From the NCBI RefSeq assembly GCF_017744955.1, contig NZ_JAGIAG010000002.1, positions 620,001 to 684,000 on the forward strand: a stretch of 64,000 nucleotides of DNA. The letters run 5' to 3'. Below, in pieces: positions 36,538-46,697 of the stretch (position 1 is its first letter; the number at the start of each line of letters is the position of its first letter). Source of the DNA: Dokdonella sp. (GTDB taxonomy: Bacteria > Pseudomonadota > Gammaproteobacteria > Xanthomonadales > Rhodanobacteraceae). A program made the position numbers and the translations under genes. Under the pieces are notes generated by a model. It worked only from the letters and a program-made list of their open reading frames with translations. It ran no database searches and had not been told where the DNA came from.

Positions 36538-38817
36538 ATGAACGCCATTCCCAATCCGATCCCCGCCCGCCACAAGAACGTCAACCGCGCCGAGGTCTGC
36601 GACCAGAACTTCGTCGAATTCGTGCAGAACTGGTCCGGCTCGCCGCACCATGCGCCGCAGGCGGACGAAGCCGTGCTGCCGGGCAGCCTGTGCACCGCGC
36701 GCGATTTCCTCGCGCTGTTCGAATCGCAGCTGGTCTCGCGCCACCTCGACCTGATGGCGCGCGTGCTGCGCGTGAAGAACAAGGTGTTCTACACCATCGG
36801 CTCGAGCGGCCACGAAGGCAACGCGATGGTCGCGCGGCTGACGCGCCATACCGATCCGGCCTTCCTGCACTACCGCAGCGGCGCGTTCATGGCCGAGCGC
36901 TTCCGCAAGCTGCCGGGCACCGATGGTAGAAAGCTCGATCCCATCATGGATTCGGCGCTGTCGTTCGCGGCGAGCAAGGACGATCCGGCCTCCGGCGGCC
37001 GCCACAAGGTTTGGGGCAGCAAGCCGTTGTGGGTGCTGCCGCAGACTTCGACGATCGCCTCGCATCTGCCGAAGGCGCTCGGTACCGCGGTCGCGATCGA
37101 GCAGGCCAGGCGCCTCGCGCACGCGCTGCCGGTGCCGGAGGATTCGATCGCGATCTGCTCGTTCGGCGACGCCTCGGCCAACCACGCCACCGCGCAGACC
37201 GCGTTCAACGCCGCCGCCTGGACCGCCTACCAGAAGCTGCCGGCGCCGGTGCTGTTCGTGTGCGAGGACAACGGCATCGGCATCTCGGTGAAGACGCCGA
37301 ACGACTGGATCCGCGCCAGCTTCGGCGGGCGCCGCGACCTCGACTATTTCTACGCCGACGGCCTCGATCTCGCCGAGGGCTACGAGCAGGTCGCGCGCGC
37401 GGTGCATCATTGCCGCACGACGCGGCGGCCGACCTTCCTGCACCTGCGCACCACGCGCATCATGGGCCACGCCGGCACCGACTTCGAGATCGAGTGGCGC
37501 AGCGTCGAGGAACTGGTCGCGGTCGAGTCGACCGATCCGCTGCTGCGTTCGGCCGCGATCGCGCTGGAATCGGGCCTGTACACGAAGGAATCGCTGCTGG
37601 CGCAGTACGAAGAGGTGCGCAAGAAGTGCTTCGCCGCGGCCGAGGAAGCCGATCGCCGGCCCAAGCTCGACCGGCTCGACGACGTGATGGCGCCGCTGGC
37701 GCCGTACACGCCGGACAAGGTGCGCGCGGAAGCGCAGCGCGCCGACTACGCGATCAAGCGCGCCGCCGTGTTCGGCGCCGACAAGCTGCCCGAGACCCTG
37801 CCGCCGCGGCATCTGGCGATCCAGATCAACAACGCGCTGCACGACCTGTTCTGCAAGTACCCCGAGGCGCTGCTGTTCGGCGAGGACGTGGCGCAGAAGG
37901 GCGGCGTCTACACGGTGACCAAGGGTCTGCACAAGGCGTTCAAGAACGCGCGCGTGTTCAACACGCTGCTCGACGAGACGATGATCCTCGGCCTGGCTCA
38001 GGGCTACGCCAACATGGGCCTGCTGCCGGTGCCGGAAATCCAGTACCTGGCGTATTTCCACAACGCCTGCGACCAGATCCGCGGCGAGGCGGCCAGCCTG
38101 CAGTTCTTCTCCAACAACCAGTACAAGAACCCGATGCTGGTGCGCATTGCCGGCCTCGGCTACCAGCGCGGCTTCGGCGGCCACTTCCACAACGACAACT
38201 CGATCGCCGCGCTGCGCGACATTCCCGGCATCGTGGTCGGCTGCGCCAGCCGCGGCGACGACGCGGCGACGATGCTGCGCACCTTGGCGGCGCTGGCGAA
38301 GGTCGACGGTCGCGTCGCGATCTTCCTCGAACCGATCGCGTTGTACATGACCAAGGACTTGTACGAAGCCGGCGACGGCCAGTGGCTGACGTCCTATCCG
38401 CCGCCGGACCAGGCGATGCCGCTCGGCGAAGGCCGCGTCTACGAAGAAGGCGCGGACGACCTGGTCGTCTTCACCTACGGCAACGGCGTGCCGATGAGCC
38501 TGCGCGCCGCGCGCGAGATCGAGAAGAAGCTCGGCTGGAAGGTGCGCACGGTCGACCTGCGCTGGCTGGTGCCGCTCAACGAGAGCTTCATCGCCGAACA
38601 GGCGAAGAACGCCAAGCGCATCCTGGTCGTCGACGAAGGCCGCCATTCGGCCGGCGTCGGCGAAGGCGTGATCACCGCGATCGTCGAGGCCGGGCACGGC
38701 GCCACGCCGCTGCGTCGCGTGGTCGGCGCGGATACCTACACGCCGCTCGCCGGCGCGGCGTTCCTGGTGCTGCCGGGCGACGCCGACATCGTCGCGGCGG
38801 CGGAAGCCTTGCGCTGA
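36538..38817 (+). CDS. Fused alpha-beta 2-oxoacid dehydrogenase E1 (branched-chain type)
   Basis: This 759-residue protein joins the E1 alpha domain to the E1 beta domain (beta from about 410). The alpha part has VFYTIGSSGHEGNAMVARL and the thiamine-diphosphate motif GDASANHATAQTAFN. The beta part has FGEDVAQKGGVYTVTKGL, TLLDETMILGLAQGYA and RILVVDEGRHSAGVGEGV. It should decarboxylate a branched-chain or related 2-oxoacid and pass the acyl group to an E2 lipoyl enzyme. In most bacteria the two subunits are separate. E2 and E3 genes are not in the window. Confidence 0.9.
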   Translation: MNAIPNPIPARHKNVNRAEVCDQNFVEFVQNWSGSPHHAPQADEAVLPGSLCTARDFLALFESQLVSRHLDLMARVLRVKNKVFYTIGSSGHEGNAMVARLTRHTDPAFLHYRSGAFMAERFRKLPGTDGRKLDPIMDSALSFAASKDDPASGGRHKVWGSKPLWVLPQTSTIASHLPKALGTAVAIEQARRLAHALPVPEDSIAICSFGDASANHATAQTAFNAAAWTAYQKLPAPVLFVCEDNGIGISVKTPNDWIRASFGGRRDLDYFYADGLDLAEGYEQVARAVHHCRTTRRPTFLHLRTTRIMGHAGTDFEIEWRSVEELVAVESTDPLLRSAAIALESGLYTKESLLAQYEEVRKKCFAAAEEADRRPKLDRLDDVMAPLAPYTPDKVRAEAQRADYAIKRAAVFGADKLPETLPPRHLAIQINNALHDLFCKYPEALLFGEDVAQKGGVYTVTKGLHKAFKNARVFNTLLDETMILGLAQGYANMGLLPVPEIQYLAYFHNACDQIRGEAASLQFFSNNQYKNPMLVRIAGLGYQRGFGGHFHNDNSIAALRDIPGIVVGCASRGDDAATMLRTLAALAKVDGRVAIFLEPIALYMTKDLYEAGDGQWLTSYPPPDQAMPLGEGRVYEEGADDLVVFTYGNGVPMSLRAAREIEKKLGWKVRTVDLRWLVPLNESFIAEQAKNAKRILVVDEGRHSAGVGEGVITAIVEAGHGATPLRRVVGADTYTPLAGAAFLVLPGDADIVAAAEALR

Positions 38818-38894
38818 GCGCGGAAGCGACCGACGCGCCGACGCTTCGCCGCCGGCGCGTGCGTGCGTGATCGACGGCGTGCTCGCCGGTGGCT

Positions 38895-40244
38895 TCAGTC
38901 GAAGCCGTTGGCGAACACCGCGTCGAAGCCGGTCGGCGCCAGATCGCTGCCCTGGAAGATGCCGAGCGGCGAGTAGTTCGCGTAGCCGGGGAAGGCGTAG
39001 TAGACGTTCGCGTTGCGCAGGCGGCGGATCAACGCTTCGGACAAGACGCGGCGGTAATCGGTGGTGACCATCACGTCGGCGCCTTCGAACATCTGGTCGC
39101 CGGCGAGACCGGCGAATTCGCCGAAGGTGCGGCCGCCGTTGACCGATCCGCCGAGCGCGAGCATGACGTTGCCGTAGCCGTGGTCGGTGCCCTGGTCGTC
39201 GTTCTCCTGCACGCGGCGGCCGAACTCGCTCATCGCGACGGTGCTGACGCGCTGCGCGTAGTTGCCGGTGTCGTTGGCGAGGTCGGCGTGGAACGCGCCG
39301 AGCCCGCGCGAGAGCCGGCTGACGGCCTCGCCGAACATGTAGTTCTGGCCGTTGTGCGTATCCCAGCCGCCGAGGTCGATCGCCGCGTAGCGCAGGCCGA
39401 CGTCGAGCTTGATCAGCTGCGCGAGCATGCGCAGCTGCTGCGCGAAGCCGTCGTCGTCGTAGCTGGCGCCGGGCGCCGGCACATAACCTTCGAAGTCGAT
39501 GCCGCGGATCACCTGCAGCGCTTCCAGCGTCTGTCGGCCGGCCGCTTCGAGCGAGCTGCCGCCGGTCCAAAGCTGCGGCAGCATCGACAGCATGCCGTGC
39601 ACGCCGGCCGGCGCGTCGCCGGCGTAGTCGGGACTGACGTTCCACGGCCAGTTGCCGGTGTCGATGCGGAAATCGCCGCCGTCGGACAGCGTGATCGCCT
39701 CGGCGCTGCCGAGCAGGCTGGTCGCGGTCAGGCTGCCGACCGACACGGCCGGGATCATCACGTTCGGCGGCAGCGCGCCGCTCGCCAGCGCGCGCGTGAT
39801 CCAGCCGATGCCGCTGCCCTGGCCGGCGAGGCCGACTTCCATGTTGATCTGCGCGTCGAAGTGGCTGCGCGTGACCGGCGCCGGCATGCCCGCACCGAGC
39901 ACCACCGCGAGCCGGTTCTGGTTGTACAGCGCCTGCAATTCCGGCGCGCGCGAATGCGCCTGCCACTGGCCGTCGCCGCCGAGCGGCAGGCCGGCACCTT
40001 CGCCGGTCAAAGGGATGCGCGTGGCGTTGCGCGCCTGCTCGTAGCGGAAGCGCTCGGAATTGCTGGCGCCGGGCGAGATCAGGCTGAGGCCGTCCATGCC
40101 GCCGCGCAGGAACACCACCACCAGGGTGTCGTGGTCGTTCGCGTTCGGTGCGCCGAACACCAGGCGCGTGCCGGGCAGGGCGCCGGCGACGAGGCCGCAG
40201 GTGCCGCAGGCCTTGAGGAAATCGCGTCGATCGATGCGGGTCAT
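38895..40244 (-). CDS. DUF1501 family protein, Tat-exported, with VFANGFD tail
   Basis: The product has 449 residues. The twin-arginine signal RIDRRDFLKACGTCGLVAGALPG implies folded export. The body is typical of DUF1501: LVVVFLRGGMDGLSL, the GWDTHNGQ motif, FEGADVMVTTDYRRVL. This is an alkaline-phosphatase/sulfatase-like fold of unproven activity. It ends exactly in FDAVFANGFD, the tail shared with other exported proteins here. GAGGAGAAG precedes the ATG at 40244. It lies 11 bp after the DUF1800 gene, its usual partner. Confidence 0.92.
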   Translation of the reverse strand: MTRIDRRDFLKACGTCGLVAGALPGTRLVFGAPNANDHDTLVVVFLRGGMDGLSLISPGASNSERFRYEQARNATRIPLTGEGAGLPLGGDGQWQAHSRAPELQALYNQNRLAVVLGAGMPAPVTRSHFDAQINMEVGLAGQGSGIGWITRALASGALPPNVMIPAVSVGSLTATSLLGSAEAITLSDGGDFRIDTGNWPWNVSPDYAGDAPAGVHGMLSMLPQLWTGGSSLEAAGRQTLEALQVIRGIDFEGYVPAPGASYDDDGFAQQLRMLAQLIKLDVGLRYAAIDLGGWDTHNGQNYMFGEAVSRLSRGLGAFHADLANDTGNYAQRVSTVAMSEFGRRVQENDDQGTDHGYGNVMLALGGSVNGGRTFGEFAGLAGDQMFEGADVMVTTDYRRVLSEALIRRLRNANVYYAFPGYANYSPLGIFQGSDLAPTGFDAVFANGFD

Positions 40245-40255
40245 CGGGCTTCTCC

Positions 40256-42025
40256 TCAGCGAGCCAGGAAGTCGGGACTGCACAGGATCAGCGCCACCGT
40301 CGAGCGCAGGCGGTCCTGCGTGTAGTGCCGTTTCAGATCGTCCGCGTGCCAGTCGTTGCGTTCCAGGTCGAGCGCGTCGTCGGCGCCGGCGTTCTGGCGC
40401 AGGAAGTCGACCGCCTTGCCGCGCACCGGTTCGGGGCGGAAGCCGAGGATGCGATCGCACCAGTAGCCGACCACCGCGCTGGCGCTGCGTCCGCCGGCAG
40501 CGATCGCCGCGTTGGTCTGCGCGACGACGTCGGCGACGTAGGGGTAGGTGTCGGAATAGCCGACCTCCTGGCGGATCGTGGTCAGGCGCGTCAGCAGCTT
40601 CCAGCTCATCGCGATCGCGCCGGTGCTGCTCCAGGCGGCAGCGCGATCGGGATACCCGTTCGGCGCCGGCCAGTAGAACAGGCGATGGCCGGCCTGCTGC
40701 AGGCGCGCGGCGAGTTCGTCCGCGGTCGGCCACTGGTTCGGGTAGTCGCGCGTGGTCGGGGTGAAATCGCCGCCGAGCGCGCGCAGCGCACCGGCGAAGC
40801 TGTTGAACGGCCGCTTGACCTTGGCGGCCCAGGTGTTCTTGAACGCGTCGGACAGCAGGATCGCGCGCAGCACCTGCGCGAGCTGGTCCGGCGCGCCGAT
40901 CTGCGCGGTGAACAGCGCGGCGGCGCTTTCGATCAGGCTCGCCGGCGGGTTGTCGCCGACGAAGCGCCGGCACAGCTTGCCGACGACGTGGCGCGCCGTG
41001 TTCGGATGCGCGCAGAGACGGTCGAACACATCGCGGCCGTCGCGCATCTCCGGTTGGTCCGGCGGCAGGTAGCGGCCGAGGAAGATCTTGTTGCGCCGGT
41101 CGTGCCATTCGCTGCGATAGACGAACCCGCCGTCGTTGTCGGCCGGGAACTGCCAGTTGCCGTCCTTGATGGTCCAGCCGGTCAGCGCGGCGGCGGCTTC
41201 GTAGACGTCGTTGTCGACGTAGCCCTGCGGAAAGCTGTCCTCGCAATGGATGTCGGCGTCGATGCAGGGCACGCCGAGCGGGTCGGTGGGGCCGAAGTAG
41301 TGCTCGGCGCCGAGCGTGTGCAGTTCGAGCAGTTCGCGCGCGTAGTTCTCGTTCGGGCCGGCGCGCGTGCTGGCGTAGAGGTCGAGCGAGTACATCATCG
41401 TGGTCGATTGGCAGACCTGTTCGAGCATCTGCCGGAAATTGCCGAACGCGTTCGCGCGCAGGCGGCGGTCGAGGTCGGGGAACAGCGGGCCGCCGTCGTA
41501 GTCCCAGCCGAACACGCTGAAGTGGTCGTGCCAGAAATCGACCGTCACCTCGAACAACTGGCGCTCGCTGTAGATCGCGCGGATCGTCGTCGCGCACTCG
41601 GCTTCGGCGGCCGGCAGCATGCGCACGGCGTAGTCGCCGGTTTCGTGATGATCGGCCCACAGCTGCGCGAGCGACTTGTCGAGCGTGAGGAAGCTGCCCG
41701 AGGCGATGCGCGCGTCGCAGGCCGCGTCGGCGATCGCGGCAGGGGAGAGCTGCCAATCGACCCAGTTCTGCCAGCGCGCGTCGTCGCCGGCGCCGGGGCG
41801 CGCGTCGAACGCGGCCTTCGCCTGCGGCGAATAGCCGAACGTCGCCTTCTGCAGCCAGCGCACCGGCGCCGGCGGCGTGCTGGCGAGCGGCACGTAAGGC
41901 ACCGCGGCGGGAGCGGCAGGCCGGCCCGCGCGCCGCATCGCGGCGGCGGGCGCATTGCCGACGGCGGCGGACAGCGCGGTGAACAGGCGACGACGCGAAG
42001 CGAGCGAAACGGATGCGGCTGTCAT
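40256..42025 (-). CDS. DUF1800 family protein
   Basis: This 589-residue protein has an N-terminal signal-like segment containing SRRRLFTALSAAVG, possibly a weak Tat signal. The DUF1800 core is clear: WLQKATFGYSPQAKAAF, VDFWHDHFSVFGWDYDGG, NENYARELLELHTLG, AAALTGWTIKDGNWQFP and RHVVGKLCRRFVGDNPPASL. The family is nearly always encoded next to a DUF1501 protein, as here, and is thought to act outside the cytoplasm; function unproven. The ATG at 42025 is chosen. The 140 bp upstream to murB are without a gene. Confidence 0.92.
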   Translation of the reverse strand: MTAASVSLASRRRLFTALSAAVGNAPAAAMRRAGRPAAPAAVPYVPLASTPPAPVRWLQKATFGYSPQAKAAFDARPGAGDDARWQNWVDWQLSPAAIADAACDARIASGSFLTLDKSLAQLWADHHETGDYAVRMLPAAEAECATTIRAIYSERQLFEVTVDFWHDHFSVFGWDYDGGPLFPDLDRRLRANAFGNFRQMLEQVCQSTTMMYSLDLYASTRAGPNENYARELLELHTLGAEHYFGPTDPLGVPCIDADIHCEDSFPQGYVDNDVYEAAAALTGWTIKDGNWQFPADNDGGFVYRSEWHDRRNKIFLGRYLPPDQPEMRDGRDVFDRLCAHPNTARHVVGKLCRRFVGDNPPASLIESAAALFTAQIGAPDQLAQVLRAILLSDAFKNTWAAKVKRPFNSFAGALRALGGDFTPTTRDYPNQWPTADELAARLQQAGHRLFYWPAPNGYPDRAAAWSSTGAIAMSWKLLTRLTTIRQEVGYSDTYPYVADVVAQTNAAIAAGGRSASAVVGYWCDRILGFRPEPVRGKAVDFLRQNAGADDALDLERNDWHADDLKRHYTQDRLRSTVALILCSPDFLAR

Positions 42026-42165
42026 GGCTTTTTTTCTTCCCCGTACCTGCCGGGCGGCGACCCGCAGGGCGATCAAGCATAGGCGGCCGTCATGACCCGA
42101 TTTGTGACGCCCGGCTCAGCAGGCCGCGGGCTTGCTGCGCTGCCGATCGGCACGAAGCGCCGGCG

Positions 42166-43218
42166 TCAAACGATCAGCGGCTCCGCTTCGAGCACGACGT
42201 CGTAGCATTCGCGCACGCGTCCGCGAATGCGCTCGGCAAGGGCCCACAGCTCGGCTCCGCTGGCGCTGCCGTGGTTGACCAGCACCAGCGCATGCCGCTC
42301 GGAGACGCCGGCATCGCCTTCGCGTGCGCCCTTGAAGCCGAGCGATTCGATCAGCCAGGCGGCGGACAGCTTGGCGCCGCCGTCTTCGGTCGGCCAGGCC
42401 TGCAACTGCGGATGCTCGCGCCGCAAGCGCTCGGCAAGCCCGGCGGCGACGATCGGGTTCTTGAAGAAGCTACCGGCATTGCCGATCACGGCCGGGTCCG
42501 GCAGCTTGCGCGTGCGCAGGCGCGCGACCGCCTCGGCGACGTTCGACGGCGTGGGCTCGTCGATACCCAGCGCGGCCAGTTCCTCGCGCACGCCGGCATA
42601 GTCCAGGCGCAGCGCGCGCTCGCGCGGCAACTCGAACTCGACCGCGGTCACGACGTAGCGCTCGCGCTCGCGCTTGAAGCGCGAATCGCGGTAGCCGAAC
42701 GCGCAATCGGCGTTGTCGAGCCGAACCAGCCGCGCCTCTCGGCGGTCCCAGGCCTCGACCGCGGCGATGAACTGGCGCACCTCGATACCGTAGGCGCCGA
42801 TGTTCTGGATCGGCGCCGCGCCGACCGTGCCGGGAATCAGCACCAGGTTCTCGAGCCCGGCGAACCCGTGCGCCAGCGACCAGCGCACGAAGTCGTTCCA
42901 GTTCTCGCCGGCCTCCACGCGTACGCGCGCGGCGTCGCCGCGATCTTCGGGCACGGCGATGCCGCGCGCGGCGATCGACAGCACGACGCCCGGCCAGTCG
43001 CGCGTGAACAGCACGTTGCTGCCTTCGCCGAGCACCAGCAGCGGCTGCGTCTTCAGGGCCGCGTAGCCGAACAATTCGGCCAGCGCCGCCGGCTTGCGCA
43101 CGTCGATCAGCAGCTCCGCGCGCGCCGGCACGCGGAACGTGTTGCGCCCGGCCAGCGAGGCGCGCTCGACGATCGTGTAGCCGTCGCCCTGGGCGAGACC
43201 GGAATTAAGCGCGGGCAC
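42166..43218 (-). CDS. murB: UDP-N-acetylenolpyruvoylglucosamine reductase
   Basis: The 350-residue type I MurB uses FAD and NADPH to make UDP-N-acetylmuramate, an early cytoplasmic step of peptidoglycan synthesis. Motifs are [12 protein letters not shown] and [17 protein letters not shown] (FAD binding), [10 protein letters not shown] with the substrate Arg, and NAGSFFKNP with the catalytic Ser. The C-terminal Glu lies in the conserved [17 protein letters not shown] region. The GTG start at 43218 overlaps pyrD by 14 bp, so the two are coupled. Confidence 0.95.
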   Translation of the reverse strand: MPALNSGLAQGDGYTIVERASLAGRNTFRVPARAELLIDVRKPAALAELFGYAALKTQPLLVLGEGSNVLFTRDWPGVVLSIAARGIAVPEDRGDAARVRVEAGENWNDFVRWSLAHGFAGLENLVLIPGTVGAAPIQNIGAYGIEVRQFIAAVEAWDRREARLVRLDNADCAFGYRDSRFKRERERYVVTAVEFELPRERALRLDYAGVREELAALGIDEPTPSNVAEAVARLRTRKLPDPAVIGNAGSFFKNPIVAAGLAERLRREHPQLQAWPTEDGGAKLSAAWLIESLGFKGAREGDAGVSERHALVLVNHGSASGAELWALAERIRGRVRECYDVVLEAEPLIV

Positions 43219-44224
43219 GGATCGCCTCGACGCAGTCGCCGATCAGGCCGGGGCCGCGATAGACCATGCCGGTGTAGAACTGCACCAAGGTCGCGCCGGC
43301 GGCGATCTTCGCCGCCGCATCGGCGCCGCTGACGATGCCGCCGACGCCGATCAGCGGGATCTTGCCGCCGAGCCGCCGCGCCATGCCGCCCAGCACCTCG
43401 GTCGATTTCGCGAACGCGGGCTTGCCGGATAATCCGCCGGCTTCGTTCGCGTAGCGATGGCCGGCGACCGCCGTGCGGTCGATCGTCGTGTTGGTGCAGA
43501 TCAGGCCGTCGACGCCCGCCGCCAGCAGCACCTCGGCGATCGCGTCGAGTTCGGTGTCGGAAAGATCCGGCGCGATCTTCAGCAGCATCGGCTTGCGCAC
43601 GCGATGCTGCGCGGCGAGGCGCTCCTGCGCTTCGCGCAAGGTTCCGATGAAGCGCTTGAGCGTCTCCTCTTCCTGCAGGTCGCGCAGGCCTTGCGTGTTG
43701 GGCGAGGAGATGTTGACGGTGACATAGCTCGCGCGCGCGTAGACGCGCTCGAGGCAGTGCAGGTAGTCCTCGACCGCGCGCTCGTTCGGCGTATCCTTGT
43801 TCTTGCCGATGTTGATGCCGAGCACGCCGCCGAACGTCGCTCGTTCGACGTTGCGCACCAGCGCGTCGACGCCGCCGTTGTTGAAGCCGAGCCGGTTGAT
43901 GACGGCCTCGTGCTCGGGCAGGCGGAACATGCGCGGCTTCGGGTTGCCAGCCTGCGCGCGCGGCGTGGTGGTGCCGACTTCGATGAAGCCGAAGCCGAGC
44001 GCGGCGAGGGCGTCGACGTAGGCACCGTTCTTGTCCAGCCCGGCGGCGAGTCCGACCGGATTGTCGAAGCGCAGCCCGAGCGCTTCCACCGGCAGCGGCT
44101 TCGGTCGCGGTGCGAGGAGGGCGCTGGTACCGGTGCGGTAGGCCGCCTCGATCGACACCAGGCCGAGGTCGTGCGCGCGCTCGGCGTCGAGACAGAACAG
44201 GAACGGGCGGGCGAGGGCGTACAT
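43205..44224 (-). CDS. pyrD: Dihydroorotate dehydrogenase (quinone), class 2
   Basis: This 339-residue FMN enzyme oxidises dihydroorotate to orotate in pyrimidine synthesis and passes electrons to quinone at the inner membrane. The class 2 amphipathic N terminus ([22 protein letters not shown]) is present. The catalytic Ser is in [17 protein letters not shown], followed by [15 protein letters not shown] and [13 protein letters not shown]. Length and start are normal. Upstream of murB on the same strand. Confidence 0.95.
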   Translation of the reverse strand: MYALARPFLFCLDAERAHDLGLVSIEAAYRTGTSALLAPRPKPLPVEALGLRFDNPVGLAAGLDKNGAYVDALAALGFGFIEVGTTTPRAQAGNPKPRMFRLPEHEAVINRLGFNNGGVDALVRNVERATFGGVLGINIGKNKDTPNERAVEDYLHCLERVYARASYVTVNISSPNTQGLRDLQEEETLKRFIGTLREAQERLAAQHRVRKPMLLKIAPDLSDTELDAIAEVLLAAGVDGLICTNTTIDRTAVAGHRYANEAGGLSGKPAFAKSTEVLGGMARRLGGKIPLIGVGGIVSGADAAAKIAAGATLVQFYTGMVYRGPGLIGDCVEAIRARA

Positions 44225-44386
44225 CCGGACTGGTCCTCAAGCGGTGCCGCGCGGCGCGTATGGGGCCGTCGGAGCGCGGACGAAGGAAGGAATTTCGGGG
44301 ATTTTACCGGCAGGCCGCCGGTTGCGGGCGCGATCCGGCTGTCCGGTCGCCGCCGTCGGTCACGGGTAGTCCGCTCGTGACGGGCG

Positions 44387-45163
44387 TCAGCGCAGCCGGC
44401 CGACGTAGAGCCGCGTGTCGTAGTGCATGGCGACGTTGCCGTCGACCGCGCTGCGCTCGAACAGCTCGCGCAGCGCGTCGCGCAGCGGCGCATAGGCGGC
44501 ATCGCCGGGCTTCGGCACGTACGAGGACGAGCGCGCGCGACCGAGCAGGCCGTCGAAATCGAGCCGCTGCGCGTTCGGGAACGTCGCGCTCTGCAGGAAG
44601 CCCTCGCCGAAGAACGCGCGGATCGCGATCTCGTCGGCGCGCCGGCTCGATTCGACTTCGGCGTAGTCGCGGCTGTGCGTGCGCAGGATCGCTTCGTAGG
44701 CGCGCATGAAGTCGTCCTGCCGGCGCAGGTTCCAGAACAGGACGACGTGGCCGTCGCCGCGCAGGACGCGCGCGAACTCCGCGCGCGTCTCCGCCGCGTC
44801 GAACCAGTGGAAGGCGGTGCCGGCGGCGACCAGGTCGACGCTGTCCGCGGCGAGCGTGGTCGCCTCGGCGCGGCCGTCGACCGCCTGGAATCCCCGGTGG
44901 GCACCCAGCCGGCTCTCGGCCGCCGCGCGCATCGGCGCGTTCGGCTCGACCGCATGCACGACGCAGCCCGCATCGAGGAACAGCGCGCTCGAAATGCCGG
45001 TACCGGCGCCGACGTCGGCGACCACGGCGCCCGGCCATAGCCAGCCTCGTTCGCGCAGGTAGTCGGTCACGGCCGTGGGATAGCCGGGCCGATAGCGGAC
45101 GTAGTCGTCGACGCGGTTGCCGAAGCGCTCGACCGGGTCGCGGCTTGCGCGATCGTCCGTCAT
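44387..45163 (-). CDS. Class I SAM-dependent methyltransferase
   Basis: This 258-residue protein has the SAM-binding motif I VADVGAGTGISSALFLDAG near residue 48 and later motifs AVEPNAPM, DLVAAGTAFHWFD and RGDGHVVLFWN. It starts RFGNRVDDYVRYRPGYP, a common opening in UbiE/COQ5-like small-molecule methyltransferases. The substrate is unknown. Its start shares one base with the stop of the upstream DUF4190-like gene (TGATG), so translation is coupled. Confidence 0.9.
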   Translation of the reverse strand: MTDDRASRDPVERFGNRVDDYVRYRPGYPTAVTDYLRERGWLWPGAVVADVGAGTGISSALFLDAGCVVHAVEPNAPMRAAAESRLGAHRGFQAVDGRAEATTLAADSVDLVAAGTAFHWFDAAETRAEFARVLRGDGHVVLFWNLRRQDDFMRAYEAILRTHSRDYAEVESSRRADEIAIRAFFGEGFLQSATFPNAQRLDFDGLLGRARSSSYVPKPGDAAYAPLRDALRELFERSAVDGNVAMHYDTRLYVGRLR

Positions 45164-45450
45164 CAGGCGACGTAGTGCGCGAAGAACGCGATTCCGCCGA
45201 GGAACAGGAAGATCACTCCGAGGCCCAGAACCACGATGACGACGTGCGCCCAGCCGAGGATCAATCCAGCGATGGCCATCCCGTCACCGTCGACGGTGCC
45301 TGGAGGCGCGCGCCGGATTTCGCCGCGGGCACTGTGGCCAAGAACGATCGCCAGGATCGCGCCGATAACGGGCAACGCGAACCACGAGAGCACGCCGAAG
45401 ACGAGACTGGCGACGGCGGTGCCGCTGGTGCGGGGGGCTGTGGTGTTCAT
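45163..45450 (-). CDS. DUF4190-like small membrane protein
   Basis: This 95-residue protein has two transmembrane stretches (VASLVFGVLSWFALPVIGAILAIVLG and IAGLILGWAHVVIVVLGLGVIFLFLGGIAFF) flanking a short cytoplasmic loop (HSARGEIRRAPPG). The GHxARGEIRR motif is typical of DUF4190 proteins. Function unknown. It is the first gene of a pair with the methyltransferase. Confidence 0.85.
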   Translation of the reverse strand: MNTTAPRTSGTAVASLVFGVLSWFALPVIGAILAIVLGHSARGEIRRAPPGTVDGDGMAIAGLILGWAHVVIVVLGLGVIFLFLGGIAFFAHYVA

Positions 45451-46055
45451 GTGGGTGATTCTAGCCAGGTCCGGGGACGAGGAATGTTCAAAGGAAAGCG
45501 CGTGCGCCGGCGATCGGCGGCTGGCGTGGGCATGGTTTCGCCGGATTGAGAGTCAAAAAATCACCCTAGTATCGGTCGAGCTGCCGATACTGTGCCGCAG
45601 TGTTGACCGACCGATCAACAAGATGCCCGTTGGTTGAAGAGCTGCCGAGAAGATGCCCGCGCGTCGTGTTGGCCGCGGCAGGTCCGTGTGACGACGCTGC
45701 GCAAACAACTCTCCCGCTGGAGGGCGGAGTTCGGGCACGAACCTGATTGCAGCAGGCGCGCATGCCCCTTTACGTCGCGATATGCAGAGCCATCTCCAAC
45801 CGGATCCAGATGATTCCTTCGCGAGAATGGACGCACGTCACGACCGAGGAGGTCGATACGGACAACTGGGGCTTTGGCGGATACACGACCACCACGATCC
45901 GCGAGGGGTGCGCACCGATGTCGGGAACCTGGCTGCAGCGCGGCGACCAGACGGATGGAAACAACAGGTGACGCATGCCGCTCGCCCGCCTGCGGAGTAC
46001 CGCAGGCTGGCGGGTTGGTGATGGAGGTCGATCGACTTCGGTCATGCGACATCGA
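45451..46055. other. 600-bp region without a supported gene
   Basis: No recognised protein is encoded here. A 74-residue open frame at 45747-45971 (plus) contains EEVDTDNWGFGGYTTTTI, which I cannot place and do not call. Base composition is a little less GC-rich than the flanks. A repeated AAGATGCCCG occurs at 45620 and 45651. It may hold decayed sequence. Confidence 0.4.
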
Positions 46056-46649
46056 TCACTCGAGCGCTGTCACCCGTGCCCGTGCCGTCTTCAGCGCATG
46101 CGTCCACCAGAGCAGATCGTCCACCATCTGGTCGGCGACGTTGTCCAGTTCGGCCAGGTGCGGCGCCACGTCCTGCCCCTGGAAATGCGCGTACAGCGCC
46201 GCGGCCGGGACATGGATCGCCGAGCGGATCGGCGCGAGCTGCATTTCCACCGCGATCTCCCGCAGTTGCTCGATCGCGCGTGCGCCGCCGACGCTGCCGT
46301 AGCCGACGAAAGCGATGGCCTTGCGATTCCACTCTGGGTAGACCCAGTCGATCGCGTTCTTCAGCACGGCGGTGGGCCCGTGGTTGTACTCGGGCGAGAT
46401 GACGACGAATCCGTCCGACGCGGCGATGGCCTGCGTCCAGCGCTTGACGACTTCGTGCTCGTAGGCCGGCCGTCCCGGCATCGCTGGCGGAATCGGCGCG
46501 TCGAAGAACGGCATCGGATAGTCCTGGAGGTCGATCAGGCGCGCGTCGACGCCCTCGCGCTCCTTCAGGTGGTCGAGGATCCACCGGGCGGGCTTCTCGG
46601 CGAGGCGCCCCTGGCGAACGCTGCCGACGATGACGGAAATGACGGTCAT
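46056..46649 (-). CDS. NAD(P)H-dependent FMN reductase (second copy)
   Basis: This 197-residue flavodoxin-fold protein shows the FMN loop GSVRQGRLAEKPARW near residue 9 and SPEYNHGPTAVLKNAIDW near 85. The insert AFVGYGSVGGARAIEQLREI is typical of the SsuE/ArsH-like NADPH:FMN group. Likely a quinone or FMN reductase for oxidative-stress defence. GGAG lies nine bases before the ATG at 46649. It follows the pirin gene on the same strand by 48 bp, so both probably belong to one operon. Confidence 0.9.
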   Translation of the reverse strand: MTVISVIVGSVRQGRLAEKPARWILDHLKEREGVDARLIDLQDYPMPFFDAPIPPAMPGRPAYEHEVVKRWTQAIAASDGFVVISPEYNHGPTAVLKNAIDWVYPEWNRKAIAFVGYGSVGGARAIEQLREIAVEMQLAPIRSAIHVPAAALYAHFQGQDVAPHLAELDNVADQMVDDLLWWTHALKTARARVTALE

Positions 46650-46697
46650 GATGGTGTACTCCGATGGATGAGAGAGGTGTTGTGCTGCGCCTAGCAA

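Noticed and set aside
35782..39966. 1394-residue minus-strand frame opposite several genes
   Set aside because: It crosses four independent genes with clear families on the plus strand and part of DUF1501 in another frame.
45747..45971. 74-residue plus-strand frame with EEVDTDNWGFGGYTTTTI
   Set aside because: No family, no clear ribosome site and an odd composition. It is mentioned in the region note but not called.
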